In this document: positions 57,067-64,000 of the stretch, one piece after another
How the letters are laid out: each line of letters opens with the position of its first letter
Numbering within the stretch: position 1 is the stretch's first letter
Origin: Lepturacanthus savala
Taxonomy: Eukaryota > Chordata > Actinopteri > Scombriformes > Trichiuridae
NCBI GenBank assembly: GCA_030544235.1
Contig: CM060463.1
Location: 32,199,920 to 32,263,919 of the forward strand
Reading direction: 5' to 3'
DNA length: 64,000 nt
Translations under genes and position numbers: made by a program
The notes under the pieces: model-generated
Told to the model about the DNA's origin: nothing
The model's input: the letters and a program-made list of their open reading frames with translations, nothing else
Databases searched by the model: none

Positions 57067-58651
57067 GAAAGGAACTAAGAGCAAGCCTTTCGGGACTAAG
57101 GTTGTTAAGCAGTCTTCTCTCTAGAATTGAAGAGATCAACAGCCATGCCTGATGCTTGCCCCAATTAGCCAAACAATCCATGTCTCTGATACATTTTTAG
57201 TTTCACTCAAAGACACCGTAATCCGGTTAGCAAATGAACAAAATCCAATCTCCTTTTAAAAAGGGATGAGCGATGTCAAGCTCCCATGAGTGTTGGCTCT
57301 CCTAGTCCTGCAAATAAATCGAGGTACTCTCAATAATCTAGTTATAAACTCCCCCTTGGAGCACTTGTCATATTATCTGACATGACAAATAGATCTGAGT
57401 TCAGGTATCTGGCTCCCACCCTCCCTCTCTCCCACCCTTTTTGCTCCCTCTAGTCCCTTCTACCATCCCTTCTCCACTCCCCCATCCACCTTCTCCCTCT
57501 CTTTACCGTGCCCTCCTCCTTTCTGCCTGCTATCCCAGGGGGTTCCTTGGAGCTAGCGCTGAATACAGAAGCGGGAACAGAGATGCACCAGGTGCTTTGG
57601 CTCATACATTCATGTTTTATTGGCCACGATGGCTCAGGCGAAGGCAGCTTCAGTTGCTCGTCCATCATCCGTTTGGGAATGGTGCTAGGTTGAGAGGAAA
57701 TGTTTGTTTACCAGCACAAAGGGTACCGTACATTTAGCAAGAATGATGGAGTAGATGTCAACATCAATGAAAGTTCCTGAGGAAGATGGACGGAGAAAAA
57801 GAAAAAAAGATTAGCATGCACATAATCGCTTCGACGCATTCCTACTGCATTGAACCATGCCAAGATATGTGGGTATGTAGGACAAATTTAATGCGATAAA
57901 AATGTGCCACACATTGTTTTTTTGAAGGCTTTAATGCAGGTTCTATTATAATGACCCCATGTCTCATCTGGAGTTTAGGCCTGTGGCATTAAATTGGATG
58001 GAATGTGGCAAGGAACAATGGATTATGAAAAATGTATTTTGATTCACAAGTTCAGCTTCAAAGCTTTGATCCCTGTCAGATGGGATGAACAAAGCCCAAG
58101 TTGTTTTTAGTTAATGTCGAGTGAATGGAGTTGGCACCAATGCTAATGCTAATGCAGGCAACCTCGTTAGCCCCGATCAAGTCCATTTGCTGCAAACCAG
58201 ATATTGTGTGAAGGAAACACATGGACAAACCAACAAGCAACAAACTTTGAGCAGCAATGACTAAATGTGTGGCTTCAGCTAGCAGGCCAGTTAACATTAT
58301 GGAGGATGATTGAGGGTCTGTGTGAAATAACATCGCACCCTATACTAGAATTGCAGTCGAGAGCCATCATTGCATCAAAGATACACAAACTGCATGATGA
58401 CCAAAGAGAGAAAGTCATTTTCTTTCCTATTTTCCCTTAACTCTGTTTCCTGCGCACTTTATTTATCATTTGTTTTATTTTATATTATCCCATGTTTATC
58501 CCAGAGCACAAGAGGTTGTTTTTGTGAGCCTTTATTTTTCCCAGGTTGAGGTTGGACCCAATTTCATGGTGTGATTTGCTTTTTGAAGTGAGGGATCCAG
58601 GGAGTGATATTTAATCAGTGCTGAAGACTGTAACAGAGAGTATGGCTGGCC
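57067..58651. other. Unassigned sequence
   Basis: A C/T-rich tract at 57410-57540 generates overlapping frames on both strands (57441-57737). Otherwise single-copy looking DNA without gene signals. Confidence 0.4.
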
Positions 58652-58710
58652 AGTCAGAATATTAAAGCTCAATATTGTACCTGAAGGTGTACAATATTGA
58701 TTTTCTGACT
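58652..58710. repeat. 59-nt hairpin with two stem blocks
   Basis: The inner stem TCAATATTGTAC (58669-58680) pairs with GTACAATATTGA (58689-58700) around an 8-nt loop. The outer stem AGTCAGAA (58652-58659) pairs with TTCTGACT (58703-58710). An asymmetric internal loop (9 nt versus 2 nt) separates them. Confidence 0.75.
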
Positions 58711-61700
58711 ACTGATTACCAACAATTAATGCAGACGTTCGCATAAAGAAAAAAAAACATTTTGTCCACTCCTATGTTTACATTAACAATGTAGTATTAA
58801 CAATGTCCCTATGCAGTAAATTTAGTTATAAAATGTGATTAATTTGCATCTAACTATAGACAGTCATGCAGTTAATCTTGATTTAAGTATTTTAGGCATT
58901 TGAAAGCCCTAGTGTGTATACAGTGATGTGTCCCACAGTGTTACTGTCCTGTCTTATTAACCCTGTGGCCTGGAGGCAGAGCAGCAATGTGTGTTCCAGC
59001 TCATAACTTAATGCTTGTGCTATCTGGTGACTGTGATCTCTGACTTATCACAGTATGATAATTTTAACAGCTGTTTTAACACAGTGATAGTGTTGCTTCA
59101 TAATCATCAGTGGGTTATATTTCACTGCTGTGTTAAATACATGCATATTCTGTCACATATCATTTGTTGAGGACTTTACTCAGATGTAAGCACTACAGTA
59201 TGTAGTAAAACTGCAAGTCTGCATCTATCAAAGTTTGGCCTTGTAGTTTTCCATAATTTATCAGCAATAAAATTGTGGATGATGCTTCAAAGGATTTTAA
59301 TTTAGTTTTGAAGAAAAAAAAACATGCCAACTCTGGTAACTGCTTGCAGTTTTCCGATGCTTCGGTCAGTAGCTCCTCCTTTAAATCAGAGGCGAACTGG
59401 AAGCCCTGACGCAACTCGAGTCTTAATTTAGAGCACTGCAAAATTAATTTGTCCGGAACCATAATAAAAATTATACACCGAGACTAATATTTCTGCCCGA
59501 ATACATTACATCACTTTGAAAAATGTTACCTGGCAAATCAGTGTAAAAAAGGGAACATGCAGTGATGTCATGATCGTCGCATAATTCCTGCATGTTTGAT
59601 TCATTGGTTAGATGCGGAAGAAGACAAAAACACATTATATATCTCTGCCGGGGAAAACACCCTGCACATTTAAAATACAGCAGTCAAAGTAACCAATAAC
59701 CAATAATAGTATTAAGCTTCCCAAGCTTTATCGATCCAGTCCTGCCCTGTTGAATTGGCTTTATGAAAATGACACTGAGTAACATCTTTAAACCTTTCAG
59801 CTTGGTTTCTGTGTGCTTGTCAGCTCTTGTGATAAAAGGCAGCCCACTGGAACTTTTCTTAGTTATAGTGATAGAGAGTGAGGGAGGGGCAGTAAAGGGG
59901 GTAGAGAGATAAAGTCGGAGTAAATCAAACAGAGATAGAAAGTCTGGTTTAATATAGGTGTAAGGGGAAAGTCGGTGGACAGCAGAGAGGTAATTGGTTG
60001 GACTGAGTGATAATCACATTCAGACGGGAGCCCAGGCTGCTGTGTAATACAGCAGGACAAAGAGCCAATCAAAGATGGGCTATCAGGGCCCTCTGACCCA
60101 GCTCTGTTCACATTTGACATGTCAATCCCATCCAATGATAAAGTAAGGCTTTCATGTTCTGACTCCAGGCAGGCTGGTGTTTCCATGGAATCCATTGATT
60201 TTAATTTAGACATAAACTAACTCCAGTGATTTCAGAAGCATGCTCTATAAAGTGATAATTGCAGTGACCTTTGTATCACTTTCAGTCGAGTCTTGTTTTT
60301 TATATAAAAAGCACTTACTGATGATAAGCTGCATATCATCATTAGATACCCATCACTACATAGTGTGAATTTCAAGCACGTCGTAAATATCTGCACCACT
60401 TGAGATGCAGCGTACATGCTGCAGCTTGCTCTTGTGTGGACAAATATTTGCTGGTGTTTGACTTGAGTCTGCAAATCCCCTTTGGAGATGAGTCCTTCTG
60501 TCTGCTAAGCAGCTACCTTCTGTTTTCCTGCAACTGCAATCGGCCACGTTGCTGTTGTTCAGCACCCATGCCAAGGTGCTGCAGCAGGTTATGGTGGGCA
60601 AAGACAGTAGCGAGCCGCTGTGCGCAGAGATCTTTCTTTGAAGGCTTTAGTTGGCATTGTCACTGTGTCGAAGGCGAGAAAAACGTTTTGCGGTGTTAAA
60701 CAGGCAGCGACAGGAACCAGCTGCTTCAGGGGGTAGTTTCTACCCTGTGGCTGTTGGCTTTCATAAATGAGCCAGCCACATTCTGTTTGATGTTATGCTT
60801 GCTACTGACCATGGTCAGGTAATGAGTAATTCTCCTAATAGCTCATTTTTATTGTCTTCCCAAGACTTTCTGGCTATTTTTTTAGACAACTTAGTGGAGA
60901 GAGGAAGAAAATATTGGCAAAGAGTGGAAATGAAATTGTCAGCAAGCCAGAGGTGGTGTCAACCTTTGCCTTGGATATTGTTTTAATCAAATCAGGTGTC
61001 TTAAAGGGATATTTGCATTTTTTTTAAGTGATGTAAGAGGTACTTATCCATAGGCATGCAGCCTGGGTGGGTACACCCCTCCCTTCAGAGAAGCAGACAG
61101 AAATATCTGCACAGAAGCTAAATACTGAACTGCTATGGACAGGTCTATCTAAGATAATCAATATAAGTTTAAATGTATGCTAAATTTAGAATGTTTTTAC
61201 TGCTTCATCTATCCACCAGACAGCCACTTTCTTTGAAAATTAATCAGAACCATTTTTGAGAATCAAGTACAGTATTCAAGCAAATGTGCCAAAATATGCT
61301 GGTTTCAGTATCAAATGTGAGTTGCAACACATGCACTCTAATGTTGGTTTCTGGGCTTGATTAACAATGAATGAAAATTATTCTGCAGATTTCCCCTAGC
61401 TCCTCGCTTTTTCAGCTCCACGCAGCATGGACGTATTTTTACTCCAGTTACAGATAAGATGTTGGGAAGAATTAAATCCAAATCCAAGCATCAAAGCAAT
61501 AGTGATAGGCTCCGATAGCTACGGTACTTCCATTTTTGATTCATTTTGTGGTCAGAAAAGTACCAAGATTCCTTGTCTTTTTATTGTATAATAGTTCTAG
61601 GACTTTCTATAAATGAGGTCAAATAATACAGATAAAGAATCTTATTTAAGAAACAATCATGTTTTTGCTGTTACAAAAATATATAATTCTGCTCATCTCA

Positions 61701-62934
61701 TTTTCAGGTTGTAGCCATAGGTTTTAAACATTAATTACACTAAAATATTTAATTCAATTTATTTTAATATCAACAAAGCTAACCATATTGAAAGGTTAGT
61801 ATAATAAGATTAATTTAAAAATGGCAAAAAAACACATTCTTGCCTATGAATAATATTAGAGCTGCTATATTCATTCAGGTTGTCATGTACTGACACTGAC
61901 AGGCTTACTGGAGCTCATCAGATAATCTACTGCAGTGAGTCTGTCATTTTATCATTGTCTCCGAATCTATTAGACAAGGTCAGGTTAAAAGGAGAAAAAT
62001 GTAATGCTCAACCTGGTGGTCCGGTGCCGCTGTGTTTTCTTCATGCATCATATGAGTGGGCAGGTAGCTACACTTTCAACCTCTCAGTTAGCGCTTTTAA
62101 TGTCTTTTCTTTTGGCTGTTTTGTTGCGTGTGATAGCTGTATAACACCAATCTCTCCCCGGTGATAACTGGAGATAAGAAATTCTTTCAAGTGATGAAAC
62201 ACATCTTTTTTTTTTTTTTTTTTTTTGTCTCAATGTCAGGATTCGTCTGTTAGATGTATTTTGTATTCAGATGTCTGACTACCAGCATAAAGAGCCTCCT
62301 GAGACTGTGTCCCAAAAAAAACATGACTAGCTCTGTGTATTATCACAAACACTGGATTCCTGTTATCAACCATATTGAAGGACAGAGATGTGAAATTGTT
62401 TGTCACCTCTACACTGTTTTAAATGAGGAAAGTGTTGTTTGGCCACAACAACTCACTTAAATACGGATCATTGTTTTTTTTCCCAGTAGGTGAGCTCCTG
62501 CATGTAACTTTCTCTGCATCCCCATTGAAATGTGAACACAGAATATTTTATTTTGAAGAACAGCATAATTGCCTTTGACCCCTGCCTCGATCTACCACAG
62601 CATCTTCAGGGACAGACCGAGATCCGTGCTTGTTTACTCAGTGTTTGTTTTTCCTGTGCAGACCAAAATCCTTTGAATCCCACAATAACCTAAGAATATG
62701 AATGCAAGACTATTGATCGGGCAGTGCCCCGAGCAAGTAATATAACTGCCTTGGTGTGTCATCTCTTTTTTTTGTGAGATCTTTATTTTGTCATCTTCTC
62801 TCTCCTTCTCTCGTCACTTGAAATCCTGAGTCAAATCAGATTTAAAAGGCTGTAATCTAAAAGCATCAAGTGTGTGCATGTGAGTGAAGCAGAGGCCAAT
62901 ATGTGGATATTTTGTGCTGTTTTCTAAGTGCCTA

Positions 62935-62936
<2 letters not shown>
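58711..62936. other. Unassigned sequence
   Basis: No exon or element recognised in 4.2 kb. Opposed frames at 59863-60213, 60356-60601 and 60400-60699 have no domain. A 21-base T run lies at about 62206-62226. Confidence 0.4.

Positions 62937-63032
<96 letters not shown>
62937..63032 (+). repeat. (TG)48 microsatellite
   Basis: About 96 bp of uninterrupted TG, the longest dinucleotide array in the window. Thr-His and Cys-Val frames across it on both strands are artefacts. It is likely highly polymorphic. Confidence 0.97.
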
Positions 63033-63899
63033 TGTCCGTGTGTGCATGTATGACTATATTCATGTTCTGAGTAATGGGCTTTGTGCATCATCTCTTGCTG
63101 ACGGCCAGGATGTATCCATGGCAACGGCAGGTCGATCCTAGCTGTAAGCGGAGCTGGTGAGAGGGACTTGAAAGGGAGCGTTAAACCTCTCTCATCTGCC
63201 CTGCTCACTTCTCACTTTGACCATGGCGAAATGCATGGCCTTGTTGAAATCCCAGCCCCCAGGGTGTTTAGTTGTGGTCGTGGTGCCTGCTCACATCACA
63301 ACACTGCCACCTTTTGACCCAATGTAAAAAAAAAACAAAACAAAACAAAAAAAAAAAGTAGCCCCCCCAAAACTCATTGTGTTTCCTGTTTTGCCTGGAA
63401 ATCAGTGAAGAAAAATTTTTTTTTTTTCTTTTTAATTTTTTTGCATATTTAATGTGGCAGTAGATCACAGGAAATGAAAGGAGAAGGAGATGGGGAACAA
63501 ACCGCAACAAAGGTCCAGAGCCTGATTAGAATATGATTGAGCAAACCCCTAGACCACCAGGCCAAAGTTTTGGGTAATGTTATAGTGAAGTTGCATTTCT
63601 GGTTCAGAAGATCTACTCGTGTGTGTTTTATGAGAGTTTTCTGTTGTTTTAAGTACAAAATGGTCTTTTACGAGTCCCCAGAATCAATATCAGCAACTTT
63701 GTCTGTAATTTATGGATTCTCTCACCCTTTTTTTTCTGCAGTAAAAAGCCACTTTAACAAGTTTCATTTTGGTACACCATATTAATAAAGAAGCATTCCG
63801 GGGAAGTATTTATGTAGAATTGAGCAGTCCAATGTAGAAAAGAATTTGTTTGTAATGGCAATTTCAACCCTGAAGAGAGTTAGATGGTTAGATGTGCTA
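63033..63899. other. Unassigned sequence
   Basis: GC-richer at 63090-63300, then A- and T-homopolymer runs (63326-63358, 63414-63441). No gene recognised. Confidence 0.4.
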
Positions 63900-63916
63900 C
63901 TGCTGCCCCCTAGTGG
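63900..63916 (-). promoter_or_regulatory. Strong CTCF-like motif
   Basis: The minus strand reads CCACTAGGGGGCAGCAG, a full match to the vertebrate CTCF core (CCASYAGRKGGCRS) with the typical GGGGGCAG centre. Matches this good also occur inside some repeats, so occupancy is not implied. If real, its orientation would set loop direction across the right edge of the window. Confidence 0.45.
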
Positions 63917-64000
63917 ATTTTATCAGCTTGTTACGGCAGCGTAAACTTGGATTTAAAGCAATGAGTAGTCCCAGACACAGTCTGAGATAGTTGGAGAGAT

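Noticed and set aside
56969..57181. Repetitive Ile-His-Pro-Ser protein
   Set aside because: Translation of the (GATG)n microsatellite.
62814..63208. His/Thr- and Cys/Val-rich proteins
   Set aside because: Direct translation of the (TG)48 microsatellite.
63300..63320. Second CTCF site at CTGCCACCTTTTGACC
   Set aside because: Only the AGGTGGCAG half fits; the 5' half of the motif is A-rich instead of CCAS.
1..64000. CRISPR array or bacterial defence system
   Set aside because: No regularly spaced repeats with unique spacers, no bacterial-style gene packing or ribosome-binding sites; the content is vertebrate.

Overview
The window reads as gene-poor vertebrate nuclear DNA, almost certainly from a teleost fish. 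The basis is its repeat content: Tc1/mariner copies, a DANA/mermaid-type SINE with three copies, a Rex3-like RTE retrotransposon, a second LINE of the CR1/L2/Rex1 group, a Ty3/Gypsy gag remnant, short hAT and PIF/Harbinger elements, and very long (CA)n/(TG)n and (GATG)n microsatellites. Species cannot be assigned from the sequence alone. I found no intact host protein-coding gene, no convincing exon, no tRNA or rRNA gene and no CRISPR array. The longest open frames are either decayed transposon proteins or chance frames in purine/pyrimidine tracts and microsatellites. The window is best read as intergenic or intronic sequence with transposon debris set in AT-rich single-copy DNA. || Layout. 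0-4.3 kb: a Gypsy gag remnant (minus strand) cut by a Tc1 fragment, a minus-strand SINE, and a second, longer Tc1 copy keeping its right terminal repeat. 7.2-9.9 kb: a decayed CR1/L2/Rex1-type LINE on the minus strand with endonuclease and reverse transcriptase blocks. 10.1-10.35 kb: a hAT-like end. 14.36-15.66 kb: three short non-autonomous elements side by side, each with target-site duplications (hAT, SINE, Harbinger-like). 17.4-18.7 kb: a Tc1-like fold-back in which two transposase 3' halves face each other. 20-31 kb: mostly unassigned DNA, with small perfect or near-perfect hairpins, a minisatellite and CA repeats. 33-35 kb: two copies of a short inverted-repeat element I cannot name. 36.3-37.4 kb: a 1.16-kb non-autonomous hAT element. 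37.9-39.2 kb: a deleted Rex3-like RTE on the minus strand. 39-54 kb: mostly unassigned, with a few stretches that look like conserved non-coding DNA. 54.2-56.5 kb: two 157-bp inverted repeats flanking a Tc1 remnant. 57-64 kb: microsatellites, a small hairpin and one strong CTCF-like motif near the right edge. || The elements do not form a pathway. They are independent insertions of different ages, and every recognisable element protein is broken by stops, frameshifts or deletions. The most unusual structures are the Tc1 fold-back, the unnamed 33-35 kb element, the 157-bp inverted pair and several short hairpins; none amounts to a demonstrable new biological system. Element family names come from recognition of protein and DNA motifs, not from a search.
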